Below, in pieces: positions 20,671-32,624 of a stretch of 64,000 nt of DNA (position 1 is its first letter; each line of letters begins with the position of its first letter). The stretch comes from Escarpia spicata. Taxonomy: Eukaryota; Annelida; Polychaeta; Sabellida; Siboglinidae. The position numbers and the translations under genes are program-made. The stretch is from NCBI GenBank assembly GCA_963995525.1, contig OZ023213.1:17733511-17797510 (forward strand), read 5' to 3'. Under the pieces are notes generated by a model, which did no database searches, was not told the origin of the DNA, and saw nothing but the letters and a program-made list of their open reading frames with translations.

Positions 20671-21274
20671 TTCCAACTAATTTTGCTTCTTTCATTTCAA
20701 CTGAAGAGAAATGCATTATCATCGTAAAAAATATTTTTCTTCCTCCTCTGATGCATAACCAGAAACATCAATAGTAAATCTCTTTATTTCTATAAAATAT
20801 ACTAACCACCAAGAAATTATTCAATGTGCTAAAATATCATACTTGCATTTCCCCATCATAGCAACTCATAATTACATTTGGAAATCGTTTCCTGTGATTC
20901 TGATTTGTTACATACATTATCTTACCTGCCTCCACCTCAATGAGTTGTCCGACCCCCGGCTGTAGACTTTCACGCTTCTCCCACCAAACTCCGTCAAGTT
21001 TATGTATCTGTAGTATTGTATAGGCAATTGTTAGTCGGACACGTATATGCCAATTAGTTAACGTTCAACATAATAGATTATTCAACATATTTGTTTGCGC
21101 CATTTTTACTTCCGTAAGACCGTTACATAAACAAGAAGCATTCACGGACAGGATACTACTAAATCGTCCATTTAAATATTTTGGCATTTTGTGATCACCT
21201 GACCTTTGTTTTATCACAATAATATCCACCGGTCCATATTATTGCATATGTCATCGGGTCACAATGCTGCATAT

Positions 21275-21785
21275 CCAGATCATGCCATCATCATTTATAT
21301 ACTAATTACAGTACGTTTTAAAATTCGACATTTGAAAGAGATTTACGGGGTGGTGGGACGTGGGTTATGGGACGCAAAGTGTTATATAATAATGGGAATA
21401 TGCCCCAAACATGCGATATCTTTGACATCATTTTTTTTATAGACATTTCAGCAAACGTTTCGATGTCATTCATTGTAGTTTACAAACATTACTGACTTCG
21501 TTTCGCTTAGAGAAAGAAATAAATCTTCCTGATCAAGAATGTCTTCATCAGATCATGCAGTGATCATTTAGATACTAACTACAGTACGTTTTAAAATTCG
21601 ACATTTGAAAGAGATTGAAGGGGTGGTGGAAAGTGGGTTGTGGGACGCAAAGTTCTATATAATAATGGGAATATGCCCTAACATTTCAGCAAACGTTTCG
21701 ATGTCATTCATTGTAGTTTACAAACATTACTGACGTCGTTTCGCTTAGAGAAATAAATAAATCTTCCTGATCAAGAATGTCTTCA
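21275..21785. repeat. Tandem duplication of about 250 bases in PON copy B intron 6
   Basis: The block with CTACAGTACGTTTTAAAATTC and ACATTTCAGCAAACGTTTCG occurs twice in a row, while copy A has one version (9220-9490). Confidence 0.7.
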
Positions 21786-22504
21786 CCATCAAGTTTATCA
21801 TCAATACATCGCAGGGGACACCTAGTTGCCATTTGGTGACGCGTTTAAGCCAAGCGGAGAGGCAAGTTTCGTTAGAAGAATACGTCCGCTTGTGCCATCG
21901 TAGAAAGCGACATTACCAACGCGAATGCCAAAGCAAACTTCCAAGATCCAGTTAAACTCGAAATAGTTGACGAAGTAGAAAGTGTCTTTTCCTGTCGCAA
22001 TTATGTCGAAGGGGCTAATGGGGCACACGAAAAATTTATCACATAATTAATTATGATTTACATATTTAATTCACAAAGAGACACCACATATATTATCAAT
22101 ATTAGTGTACGCCGTTCTAGAAAGAGATCGATTGAAATTAACAATGTAATTTCCTAATTGGAAATTGCCTCAGAATATTATAAATATGAATTACGACGTG
22201 AACCTGAGTCTGAAAGATCATATCAAAGTCACCAATATCAAACCGATTCACGGAAAAATTATTTAGTATTGTCTACATTTCTTCACGGTAGTATTTAGTA
22301 ACGATGAGGTGGTTTAGCAACACTGACGTAGTGATTGTTGGGTCCTTGTACGTTCGGACGTGGTACAACTTTCGTCTCTTCTCGTCGAAACGAAACTTCT
22401 CCACTGTTGCTGTTTTGTTTCCAGGACCATTGACAACAAATATATATAATAAGTCTGAAAACAATCACTAAAATAAGCCATAACGAATAATTAAGCATAT
22501 TGTT

Positions 22505-22805
22505 CGGCTAAGAGAGAAGCCAAACCCTAAATAAGCCTAACCCTAATCACAGCTAACCCTAACTATGACTAGGTTGCCGCATAACGCTAACAATAATTTA
22601 ATCCAACCTTAACTAATTATAATTAATATTAAATGTACATAAAACAATTGATACACGTCGTATATTTGCCTCCAGCCACGCGGCCCTAGTGTAACTCTGG
22701 CGTCACATGTATCAATTAGTTTACTGGAAAAGTAAATAACTATAAATAGCTACTTTTGTGTTTAAAAATCCATCACCAATCTGTAGGTTGGAAGCCAATG
22801 GTTCA
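22505..22805. repeat. Dispersed repeat R1, copy 3, in PON copy B intron 4
   Basis: CGGCTAAGAGAGAAGCC to AAGCCAATGGTTCAATAA matches 6318-6610 and 17720-18010. It splits intron sequence that is continuous in copy A (ATTGTT / ACCA...ATTCT near 10205), so here it behaves like an insertion of about 300 bases. Confidence 0.6.
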
Positions 22806-22861
22806 ATAACCAGGAATATTCTTACTGACAGCATTAGATAGATAAATGTACTGTATGTGAG

Positions 22862-23494
22862 TATCACTTCTCCACACACAACGAGGAAACCAAATCTAGC
22901 ATCGTCGAACGATACAATCGCACGTTGAAGATGCGTACGTAGCAATACCTGACGAAAGACGAGACATGGCGATCCATCGATGTCCTTCAAAACTGTGTAC
23001 GATCCTATAACGACACCCCTCATCGCAGTATCGGTATGCCTCCATCACGGGAGGATGCATCGAATCAGGAAGAGGTGTGGCAGCGCTTGTACGGACATGA
23101 CGGTAAGGGCGTACCCAAGTTCCACGTGGCGGATCGCGTGCGTATCAACAAGGTCAAGAGACCTTTCGAGAAAGGGTACATGGCGAATTGGAGCGAGGAA
23201 ATTTTCACAATACACGAGGTCCATCCCTCCGATCCACCTGTCTATCGATTGACGGACCAAATCGGCGAGATGTTGGACGGAACCTTCTACGAACCGGAGT
23301 TGCAGAAGGTGTCGGGTCCAACCGATGAACTGTACCGCGTGGAATCGGTACTACAGCGACGGAAGGTAGGCAGGCGAAGGGAGGTGTTGGTAAAATGGCA
23401 CGGCTATCCTTCCAAACTAAACAGCTGGATCGGTATAAAGACTAGGCGTGCGGCCTCCGATTCGGCGGTCGATATCTCGTCGGTCAGGACATAG
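22862..23494 (+). pseudogene. Polinton integrase, C-terminal part with chromodomain
   Basis: Retrovirus-type integrase that inserts the element. The frame runs from the left junction and shows EETKSSIVERYNRTLK, with the third catalytic residue (Glu, codon 22907-22909) of the DDE triad, then a TAG at 22940-22942 in frame, then YNDTPHRSIGM, an SH3-like region (FHVADRVRIN...), and a chromodomain-like end (VLVKWHGYPSKLNSW). Zinc finger and both catalytic aspartates are lost to truncation. The last 30 or so codons after the chromodomain look poorly conserved. Dead gene. Confidence 0.8.
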
Positions 23495-23504
23495 TTTGAT
23501 TAGA

Positions 23505-23665
23505 ATGTCGTTCTGTCTTCATCGTTGTAAGGGTAGCGCTGTGGGTTCTACTGTACGTTGGTATACTAGTCACGCTTCGTCCCCAAGACACGGTCCATGG
23601 AAACAGCAACAACAATAGCACATCAACTAACGCATCGGGAGTATTTCAGTCGTTCGAGATGTTTT
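23505..23665 (+). pseudogene. Small membrane protein remnant of Polinton B
   Basis: From about 23518 a hydrophobic helix (FIVVRVALWVLLYVGILV) is followed by an Asn/Ser/Thr-rich tail (NSNNNSTSTNASG), the same architecture as 1593-1805 in Polinton A. The nearest upstream ATG (23505) is one base out of frame, so the start is broken. Confidence 0.5.
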
Positions 23666-23676
23666 AGTTCAATTGC

Positions 23677-24090
23677 TTGTATCGTCACTGCAAAGGACCA
23701 CGTCAAGGATGTTGGACAAGACACGAGGGTTGCGCACGACTTCACAAAAGGAGACGTCACCATAAAAAGGTGTATTATGGATTTGGCGTCCTAGAGTATA
23801 TGATAAAAGCGGGTGCACGACCTCTGATCCCCAGTCGGACGACGATACACGAAACGACAAGAGAGGTATCCATCATTGACGCGGAAAAAGACGTTACCGA
23901 CGCGCAGCAACAACAGAGCACTCCTTGGCACATTTTTGGTACCGAGTGTCCCAAAGAGGAGATAGTCTTTCTCTTTCAGGTCGTCGTGTTAGACACAGTC
24001 ATCTTGGTCAGCATATACAACCTGTCGATCGGTCACGATAATCGACTCTATTGAGTAGTTCGTTGGGTTACCACTTACCCAATCCGACGT
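23677..24090 (+). pseudogene. Polinton membrane protein with CPKEEIVF motif, frameshifted
   Basis: Frame from 23677 shows YYGFGVLEYMIKAGARPLIP, a Gln-rich linker, then GTECPKEEIVFLFQ and a hydrophobic helix (VVVLDTVILVSIYNL), recognisable as a conserved Polinton membrane protein of unknown role. At about 24050 the frame stops, while the usual C-terminal motif (SSSLGYHLPNPTL) continues in another frame up to about 24090, so there is one frameshift. The beginning of the ORF (residues 1-30, Cys/His/Arg-rich) is probably not original. Confidence 0.55.
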
Positions 24091-24105
24091 TGAGACAAAA
24101 ACACC

Positions 24106-24587
24106 ATGACGACGAGCAATTTCTACCTGACGTTGCCAAGCAACGCTTCCATGAAGTTGCATCCGAATAACACCTTGACGCATTGTAGCACGGACTAGCC
24201 TCGTCGTGTCGAGATGTCTGGTGGCGACCGGGAATGCGGTATAGTAGAGTTCCAGTACCCGCACACTTGGTCCGCGAGGAGGATACCAGGTTCTATCTGT
24301 ACGAGAGCGATCGTAGAGGACTCACTCCCACTGGCACGATCGATGCTGGGTATTACTACAACGCGAACCACTTGTTACGTAAGCTCGATAAGGCGCTGTC
24401 TCGTATATCGACGGATAGGGCCAGAGTAAAATTGAGCTACAGTGATATCTCTCAAAGGGTGACCTTGCACATGACCCCAGAGACCGAGTTTAAAATTATC
24501 CTAGAAAGTGCCATGGCAAACCTGCTAGGTTTCCGTTCGAGGGTCGCTACCAGTCCCAACACAACGACCAAACGCTATTCAATCTGA
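24106..24587 (+). pseudogene. Conserved Polinton protein, N-terminal half, broken
   Basis: ATG at 24106 begins MTTSNFYLTLPSNAS, followed by TAG at 24196-24198 in the same frame. Further down the same frame shows IVEFQYPHTW (24238-24270), then a frameshift, after which the +2 frame (24234-24587) carries DTRFYLYES, YYYNANHLLRKL and LHMTPE, ending TGA. Its missing C-terminal half matches what survives in Polinton A at 2985-3200, so the two elements hold complementary pieces of one gene family. Function unknown; a virion surface or capsid-associated role is a guess. Confidence 0.7.
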
Positions 24588-24741
24588 GTTCCATTGTAAG
24601 TCAATTTAAAACCCCTTGTAACACACTACGTGTCGCATTCGTGTCTTTATTATTATATTCGTTATGTAACTGCAGATCGGCCCCAAGAATCACACTAGGC
24701 AGATGGAAGTTTCAAGTTAGCCGCAACAGACCAACACTTAC

Positions 24742-24811
24742 CGATACCCGGAACCTGTCTACAGCGGCCTTGCTGGTGGTTGCGAGGCTTGTTATGTAGA
24801 GAAAAGCCAAT
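24742..24811 (-). CDS. Isolated paraoxonase-like exon 2
   Basis: Seventy bases between a TTTCAG acceptor and a GTAAGTG donor (minus strand), encoding IGFSLHNKPRNHQQGRCRQV then PGI, the region around the conserved Cys in the N-terminal part of PON. It ends in phase 1, exactly what exon 3 of copy A (11626-11681) needs. Within copy B the next exons are lost and Polinton B lies in between. Either this is the relic 5' part of copy B, or it is still used with a downstream copy. Confidence 0.6.
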
Positions 24812-24814
24812 CTG

Positions 24815-26600
24815 AAACGTACACTCATAACATATAGGTTTTGGCATACCAATGTCTGGGTCATGCGTTGCTTGGTGTAACTGTATATACAACTTAATTG
24901 ATGTGCAATAAAGCAATACTTTATACACCAATTAAATGATGCGTAGATAATAATTACATAATGGGTTCAGTGTGGGCATCGTTATTAAACAATTATGCAG
25001 CATAGATATTATTTGTAACACAGAAGTATCCCGAATTCTTCTAGGATTTTGTGATTGTACGTATTATTTAACTTACTTAATAACTATTATAATACGAAAT
25101 AAATGGAACATCAATTACACAATAATGTATAATGCTAGCTTTGCTCTAATTGACGCGTATTGGCGCCAGAAATACACACATACAGAGAATAGAAGTATCA
25201 TAGGGGAAGATTGGGAACTATGACAATTTTTCATATAAACAAACAACGTACGTGTGTCATTTCATATGGTTGTTGCATTTATGAAGCTGGGAAATATCAA
25301 TTTCCAAATAAGTGAACTTTGTGGAAGCATATGAAGTGGCTCAAAGGACCCCAACAGAATATCCTTTGAGGCACCTTATGGGTGCCATAACAACACTTTT
25401 ATATATAGAACAGATCGATGCATTTTACGTGATTTTTGATTACACTTGATAACTGGAATTATGTGCAGCCAGTTATACATCCACCAACGTATGCACACAT
25501 ATCAGTTCCGTAATACTAACTTATATCGTGACTTATTCCTCGAACTATTTACCATTTTTTGTAAAACATACGTACATTTCCATTCCATATTTACATGAAC
25601 CGTTTAAGTAATGTTATTCTTTTTGAAGGACATCGCTCTCCAGTCGGTCTGGAAACCCTAATAAGAATAACTGGTTATTCTGACACATAACGGATGTTGC
25701 AAACAACCTTTGTCGCGCATTTCTCCTCTTCGTGGGGATATTAAAATTCAACGAACGTTTTCAATGATTAAGAGAAACAGGTAAAAAGTAAAGGTAAGTT
25801 TTTATATAACGAAGTCATCACGAATGCTGAAAGCAATTTACACTTTACTCCCCGGCAGACCTGTTCAATCAAAAAAAAACCTGAACGTCTAAGAAAAATA
25901 TTGATCCACGCAGAAGACTATTCGAATACCCACCGCTGGCTATAGCTAGATACTCGTTCATATAACTGATTGAATTGTAACTACGTAGATCCAAAAAACT
26001 TGCCGAATGTTCGAAACAGCAGCATAAGGATTCCAAACAGGGTTCTCTCGAATGAGAGTCCGAAGCGCTAAAGGCAGCGCCACTGATTTCCACAAGTGGT
26101 ATTTTAATTAGCAACTGATCAATGATATCGTAACATCCAGGAAACGGTTTAATTTAAGTCACGCCAACCTGAATGTATCGTACAATTCCCATACACGAAC
26201 GCTACCCATATTCGAACGCTACACATATACCTTATCTACCGCAAACACATTTGATGGTTGCACTCGATACAAGAACCGGCCCATCGTACTCCACAGTTTC
26301 CAGCTTGTGGGTTCCTGACCACAAATGTAGATGCAAAACGAATTTTATCATACATAAGACTAGAATGTACCAATAATTATTTATGCTATTGACAGAACAT
26401 GCATCCCTTATTGTCAATATACTATTATCGACAACCTGCCACTACTTGTGGTCAATGTATAAAGAATACAAGAAAGACACCATAAAAAACATCAATCGCG
26501 ATTTTCCTCGCCGATTGTTGTCATAATTATTCAAATTGTCCTGCAATTGTAAGTTGCATGATCTGGTTCAAGAAAACTCACAAAATTTAAATTATACGTT
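24815..26600. other. AT-rich DNA upstream of the PON locus, no gene seen
   Basis: Exon 1 of the PON-like gene (signal anchor) should lie here or further right but was not recognised. Small ORFs (25869-26114 minus; 26173-26376 plus) show no motif. Confidence 0.35.
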
Positions 26601-26639
26601 TAGTAATGTTCTTATTAAGAGACCAGGTTTCGCATCCAT

Positions 26640-27640
26640 ACGTAGCAGTTGGAAATATGCAGACCCGGATAGTTCGTAGTTTCATATCTTTGTTCGTTGC
26701 TTTCCACAGCTTCTTCATCTCCGTCAACCCTTACTCGTCATTGCCAACCTCCGCTTGATCTCTTTCGTCCCATATCCATCCGCTTCTATCAGTGACCCCA
26801 GATATTCAAAACATTCCACTCGTTCTAATTTCTCGCCATCTACTATGACTTCTAATGGTTTCTGACATCCCATCACATATATAATCTTAGCCTTCTTTAG
26901 TTTAAATCCGTTCATCTCCATGTGCTCTATAACAGTAGTTATCAATTTATCCAATCCTTTATGTGTCGGATATTAGCGGTGTGTCATAGGCATATATAAT
27001 ATATTTCATGTCCATTAACTTTGTCCATTAAAAAGTTTGCTTCTCGTATCACTCTTGACCTCTGTCATGATATTCTCTGTGTACAGATTGAATAGGTGGG
27101 GGGGGGGGAGAATATTCACCCTTGTCTCACACCCTTGCCGACTTGGTGCCAATCTGTGGAACCACACTTTAATCTCACTGCATACTGCTGTCCAACATAT
27201 AAATTTCGGGTAAGTGATGCAATGTTCTGGTCAAATCCCATGTGTATCAAGGTTTTCCAGAGTTGTTGATGACTAACATTATGAAACGCTTTTGAATAAT
27301 CTTTGAAACAGATCTTAAGGCCGTGGTTAAATTTTTGAATTAACGTTGAAAATGTAATATCTTGTTCCTCTTCTAGTCCGGAAACCAGCTTGTGTTCTGT
27401 TGACTTCACATTCAAATTTTTGTGTGATTCTCTTCATTATGATTTTTACCATAATTTTGCACGCATGGCTGATGAGGGGTCTAGTCCTGTGGTTTGAGCA
27501 TTCTACCTTTTTTCGGTATTGGTATAAGAATGGCTCTATTCCTGTCCATATACCGTGTTCCACTTTTCTATATTTTCTTGCGTAATATGTGATATATATC
27601 CTCGCCTGCTTCGCCACTTGTTCTTATTAGCTCTGCAGTA
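26640..27640 (-). mobile_element. RTE-like non-LTR retrotransposon, reverse transcriptase remnant
   Basis: Three minus-strand ORF pieces in order give RT landmarks: HRTRPLISHACKIMVKIIMKR and QAGFRTRRGT (27327-27617), CFKDYSKAFHNVSHQQLWK and VGKGVRQG (27116-27415), and the C-terminal ECFEYLGSLIEADG region (26724-26954). The YxDD region between about 26955 and 27100 is eroded. Frameshifts separate every piece. Endonuclease and 5' part are missing. The style matches RTE/BovB-like elements common in molluscs. Confidence 0.75.
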
Positions 27641-27930
27641 ATATCATCAGTGACAGGTATTTTGTTGTTGTTGAAACATTACATATTTTTAAAAAATGTT
27701 GGTGGATAAAAACATTCCCGTTTGATAATGTTTTATCGGGCAGCCTGCCAGACATAATTGCCAGACACGTCATAATGAATACATATTATGTTACTGCTAA
27801 CATCGTCATGGCATACGTATAATATATTGCACGTTTTAAAACCATTTCTGATGGATAAAACATTCACTTATGATATTGGTTTGTTGGTGAAGCCTGCCAG
27901 CCACACGCGGCTAATATCATTAACAGAGAG

Positions 27931-29290
27931 TACAGTCATTTGCAAAAGTTTCAGACCAGGCACGATTTTTTGAAGAAATTTGACAAAACTATGATTTTTT
28001 GGCCTTAACATAAATTATATCAGTTTATTTCGCCAAATAAACGTAGTACAACATAATATGAAACTTTATGTCGTCCAAAAGTGTCAGTGTCTCTACTTTT
28101 CAGTATTTAGTGTGGCCTCCTTTGCTGTCAATGACCGGATGCGATATGGCATGCTAGAACCCAGATATTCGCAGTACTCCTGGGTGATTTCGGTGACCCA
28201 AACGTCCTTGACAGCTTGTTTCAAGTTTTGAGCGCTTGATGGTTGTTTGTCTGCCACCTTATCCTTCATTATAGGTTCTCAGTGGGATTTAGATCTGGGC
28301 TGTTCCCAGGCCATTCCAGCACGAAGATTTTGTTCTTCTTGAGGAAATCAGTGGCTACCTTGGATCGGTGACAAGGAGCGCCATCTTGCATGGAAATCGT
28401 ACATTTGTGGATGTCCATATGCAGTTTCTGCTTCTCCTTCAGCAACTTCACGAACCTAGGTCCATTCATAGTGTTAGGTGGAATAAAATATAGAGCAGAA
28501 GGGCCCAAACATGACTTGGCACCCAAAATAATCTGATTTGTGGCTGCTGTATATTTCTCATCAAATCGCTTACCTACTGGCCGCCTAACGTGCCTCTTGT
28601 GAGGTATAAACTGTTGCATGGTCGATTCATCTGAGAACAACACTTTCTTCCACTGCGCGAGAGTCCAGTGGCAATGTCGTCTGGCAAAGTCCAGTCTCTT
28701 TTTTTTCATCACAGGTATCAGGCGTGGCTTCCGGGCCGGCTTGCGGGACTTGAGCACAAATTCCTTGCTGAGATGTCTCGAAACAGTCCTGAGACTTATT
28801 TCCGTACCTTTTAAGCGTAAAGCAGCCCGAATTTCCTTGCATGAGCTCATTGGCGAGCGCATCACGATGCGTCTCATTGCGTGGTCATCACTGAGCGTAG
28901 TTTTCCGTGGAAGACCACTCATTTTACTGTCACGAAAAGTGTCATCAGTATAGAATTTGACGATGGCGTTGTGCACGGCTGTCTTGGAATAACGTAATTT
29001 AGCACTAATGTCTCTTTCCGTATATCCTTCTCCATGTAGAGTCACTAGTTGTGCCCTTAGAACCTCTATCAAAGACGATTTTTTGCCCATTTCAGGGATG
29101 AAGACAAAACGAAAAAACACCTAATCGATGCTGACAGCAGCAAACAAATGACCTAGAAGTACTGACTAGGCGTATTGCTTCAAGGTCCAAATAGGATGAT
29201 GCAATCCAGACATTATCTGATGCAATCTGATGCCATACCATAAAATGCTTAAAAATCGTGTCTGGTCTTAAACTTTTGCAAATGACTGTA
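27931..29290 (-). mobile_element. Tc1-like DNA transposon with intact terminal repeats
   Basis: Ends are inverted repeats: CAGTCATTTGCAAAAGTTT starts at 27933, and the same sequence read on the minus strand starts at 29288; TA duplicates flank both ends (27931-27932, 29289-29290). Total about 1.36 kb. The repeats differ at only a few places over the first 40 bases. Confidence 0.92.
28120..29090 (-). pseudogene. Tc1 (DD34E) transposase, one frameshift
   Basis: Cut-and-paste transposase. N-terminal HTH pair at residues 1-110 counted from MGKKSS (start near 29090; the annotated frame also extends upstream), with ERDISAKLRYSKTAVHNAI as the first recognition helix region, then the catalytic domain: LFSDES (first Asp), MQDGAPCH (second Asp) and GNSPDLNPTENL (Glu), 34 residues between the second Asp and the Glu, i.e. 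DD34E. Directly after ENL the frame hits TAA (28269 region), while the expected C-terminal sequence (MKDKVADKQPS) continues in another frame to about 28108. This single frameshift is the only lesion I see, so the insertion is fairly young. Confidence 0.88.
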
Positions 29291-29299
29291 CATAATAGG

Positions 29300-30725
29300 T
29301 ATTATATTCACATGAAATTCAAGTGTTAATTTCAACAACAATTCGACGATGGATAGACTATATACAATTTTGAAAAACTGCTTGTCAATGGTGACTCGTG
29401 GTTCATAGCTTTATGAGTAAAGTTCATGAATTGTTGCTTTATGTTAGCCGATAATGGTAAATTATATAATGCATTGATAACATAAAGGTGCATAAGAAGT
29501 GCTACCCCACAATTTTCCAAGTGCATTCCGCCATGCTATGTACGTCTTGCCAACATTCTTACCCTGAAACTCCCGCAGTGGCGCACCATAGTAAGAACAG
29601 CAATTTTTTGGGAATAATGTGCACATTACCGTCGACTTACCATTATTAAAATCAACCAGGAACATATTACAACCTTTCCAGAATTTAACTGTAGTATCGC
29701 CGACTAAAGTATCTTCATTAACAGTAGATATAGGATAATGATGGCCGCACTGGACACCATCCTGAATACACTGTAACTCGATGTCGTTAAAACCTATTGT
29801 TTTATTGTCTATGCTACAACTACGACTTCTAACACAAGACACCTATTCTTAGCAACGTTGAAGTTTACATTGTATGTGTCTGCACATTTTTCACAAAATC
29901 TTGATTAATACTCTCGAGTCCAGACCTTGTATGTGTTAACAAAGTAATGTCGTCTGCATATCAGTGGTTGCCGATGTGGCTGCATAATCTGTTCATCAGC
30001 ACGACCACTGCCCTGACTGCTAGCGCATTCACAACTTCGAGAGCACGCATGGGACGGACATTTTAAGGGCTTCTCTTGTTAAAGCTAAACAAAAGTCGTT
30101 TGTTGTGTGAACTTCCGTGAACTGTGCCAGTCCGAATACCGTAATATTGTTTTTATGTTGTTTATTCAATGTTAATGTATTACTTTTTATACCACTATCT
30201 AGTGGGGAGCAGCACATGTAAACATAGTAACACTTCGGCTACGTAAGTTCACAATGCTATTGGTGTTTTCTAAGATGTGGCAGCTCTTGTATATCAAATA
30301 TTATACTTTGTTTCTTCTTATCTCTTAAATGTCAGTACTTGTGCATTGAAAGTACAGTTTTTGGTTTTCAATTTTTCTACATCATTTTGTGTTCGCTGGT
30401 GCTGTAATGTACATGTTGGTTACTTATTTGACAATACATGTCCGTTGTACTTTTACTTCTACTTTTACTTAAACTACATTTAATTGTTTAAATTGTTTTA
30501 CTTTTTACTCAAGTTGTTTTTTAGAAGGTACTTCAAGTATTACTCTAGTAGTTCTGTGGTGAATTACATTTACTTTTACACAACTACAAAATGAAAGTAA
30601 TTCAGTCCCCACTGACGGCTGGCTTCTACTTCCATAATTACATTGCAGAAACCCATATGAGCGTTGCGCTAGCTGCTACCAAAATACTTGTTCTGACAAT
30701 AGAGTAACTCTAGATGGCAGGTGGA
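29300..30725. other. No gene seen
   Basis: AT-rich DNA with decayed ORFs. 29462-29842 (minus, 126 aa) contains ILFGST-free, unrecognised sequence; KFWKGCNMFLVDFNNGKSTVM looks transposon-like but I cannot assign it. Confidence 0.3.
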
Positions 30726-31210
30726 CAAGGAAGCCCTTTGGCTTATCGAGAGTCCAACCCTTTTATCTACATATATCCAGCCTTTCTGAGGTATGTGTCG
30801 ATTTTATGTTTAAACATATTCACACTACTAGCACCCACACAATAATCAGATAATCTGTTCCATTCATTCCCAGTCCTTTGTGAAAATGAGAACTTTCTTA
30901 CGTCTAAGCTACACTGCTCCTTTACTAATGTAACTTCATGTCCTCTAGTCTTTCTATCTTTCCTAACTGAACAAAACATATTTATATCAATATATTCATA
31001 ACCATTCAATATATTAAACACTTCTATCTGATCTCCTCTTAATCTCCTGGTCTCTAGTGTTGTTAAACCACATTCTTTTAGGTGTTTTTATAACTAAGAT
31101 CCCTCAGTTTTGGTATCATTTTAGTCGCTCTCCTCTTTACTCTTTCTAGCATATCTATGTCCTTCTTGCGGTATGGCCTCCACGCTTGTAAACAATATTC
31201 TAAATGAGGC

Positions 31211-32263
31211 CTAACTATTGTTTTGTACAGGTAATATTAGTATTTTTATTATTAGTTCTTTTTCTTTATATGCTATATTTCGCCTAATCAATCCAAGGAT
31301 TTGATTTCCTTTTGAAGCTGCAATTCCACAATGCTCTGAAACCTTCATGTCAGCACCAATTTTCAGCCCTAAGTCTTTTTCTGTTATCGTAGTACTTAGT
31401 ACAGTTCCCGCCATTGTATATTCTACATATTCGTTCCCATGTCCTGTGTGAAGGCATTTACATTTCCCAAAATTGAACAACATTTGCCACTTTTCAGACC
31501 ATGTGATCAACCTGTCAAGATCATCTTGTAAATGCTGTCTATCTCCATCACTTTTAATCCTTCTAAACACTTTTGTATCATCTGCAAATTTGAACACCTT
31601 GCTAGCTATAATATCGTCGTCCAAATCGTTTATATATATTAACAATAATATAGGTCCCAGTACTGACCCCTGTGAAACCCCAGTCGAAAATGATTTCCAG
31701 TTTGAAGCCTCCCCATCAACAACTACCCGTTGTCTTCTGTCAATCAGCCATTTTTCTATCCAGTTAATTATACGATTTCCTATGCCATGGGCCTTTAGTT
31801 TAAGCAGTAATCTCTGATGTGGCACTTTGTCGAAAGCTTTTTGAAAATCTAAGTAGATGATATCTACTGGTGATCCATCGTCTACCCACTTAGTGATATC
31901 TTCCAAAAAACATAACATATTTGTTAAGCATGACCTCGCTTTTAGAAACCCATGTTGAGATGGGTTCATCAAGTTATGCTTAACAAGAAAATCCACCATG
32001 TGATCTTTAATTATTCTTTCTAATAATTTACAAATCACCGATGTTAAACTAACTGGTCTATAATTATTTGACTTGTTTCTCGAACCTTTTTTAATGGCTT
32101 CTTTCCATTCTAAAGGAACCACTCCCTCCTCTAATGACAAGTTGAAAACTGTTGCAAGCGGTATGCTAATTTGTTCTACAATTTCCAATAGTAGTTTGGG
32201 TGGAATACCATACACTCCAGGTAATTTATTATCCTTCATAGCCCTAATTTTCTTAGCTACCAT
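31211..32263 (-). pseudogene. LINE ORF2 reverse transcriptase
   Basis: A 350-residue open stretch with all core RT blocks: PLATVFNLSLEEG, WKEA, NNYRPVSLTSVICKLLERII, SQHGFLKARSC, VDIIYLDFQKAFDKVPHQ, GVSQGSVLGPILLLIYIND and FADDTKVF (catalytic FADD). Truncated by a stop at 31211; the remaining C-terminal part continues in other frames ([20 protein letters not shown] region; 30767-31021). Confidence 0.9.
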
Positions 32264-32624
32264 TTCTTAAATGTCATGTCTTAAATAGTCTATTCTGCCC
32301 CTTGAACGTGGCCTCTGGTACTGGCAGTGTACTAGTGTCTTCTCTGGTAAACACTGAACTAAAATATTCATTCAGGTCTTCTGCCAGAATCCTTCTGATA
32401 TTATATTTCCAGCACTGTCTTCTACAGGACCGACCTTATCCTGAACGTTCTGTTTGCTTCGAACATACGCATAAAAACTCTTGTGTCATGTTTTATATTA
32501 CAAGCTAATTTATGTTCATAGCTTCTCTTTGAAGTTCTAATTTCAACTGTAGCTTGGTTTATGCTTGTTTATAAATGTTGTGGTCTTCGTCATTTCCGGT
32601 ACGTCTATATGACTTCCACATCAT

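Larger units (their letters stand above)
22861..24590 (+). mobile_element. Polinton B remnant
   Basis: A 1.7-kb GC-richer island holding, in order, integrase C-terminus, small membrane protein, a second membrane protein and the N-terminal half of a conserved Polinton protein, all plus strand and all broken. Its left junction falls inside PON intron 4 sequence (CTGTATGTGAG, shared with 10252-10262). No terminal repeats are seen. ATPase, polymerase and capsid genes are missing. Confidence 0.8.
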
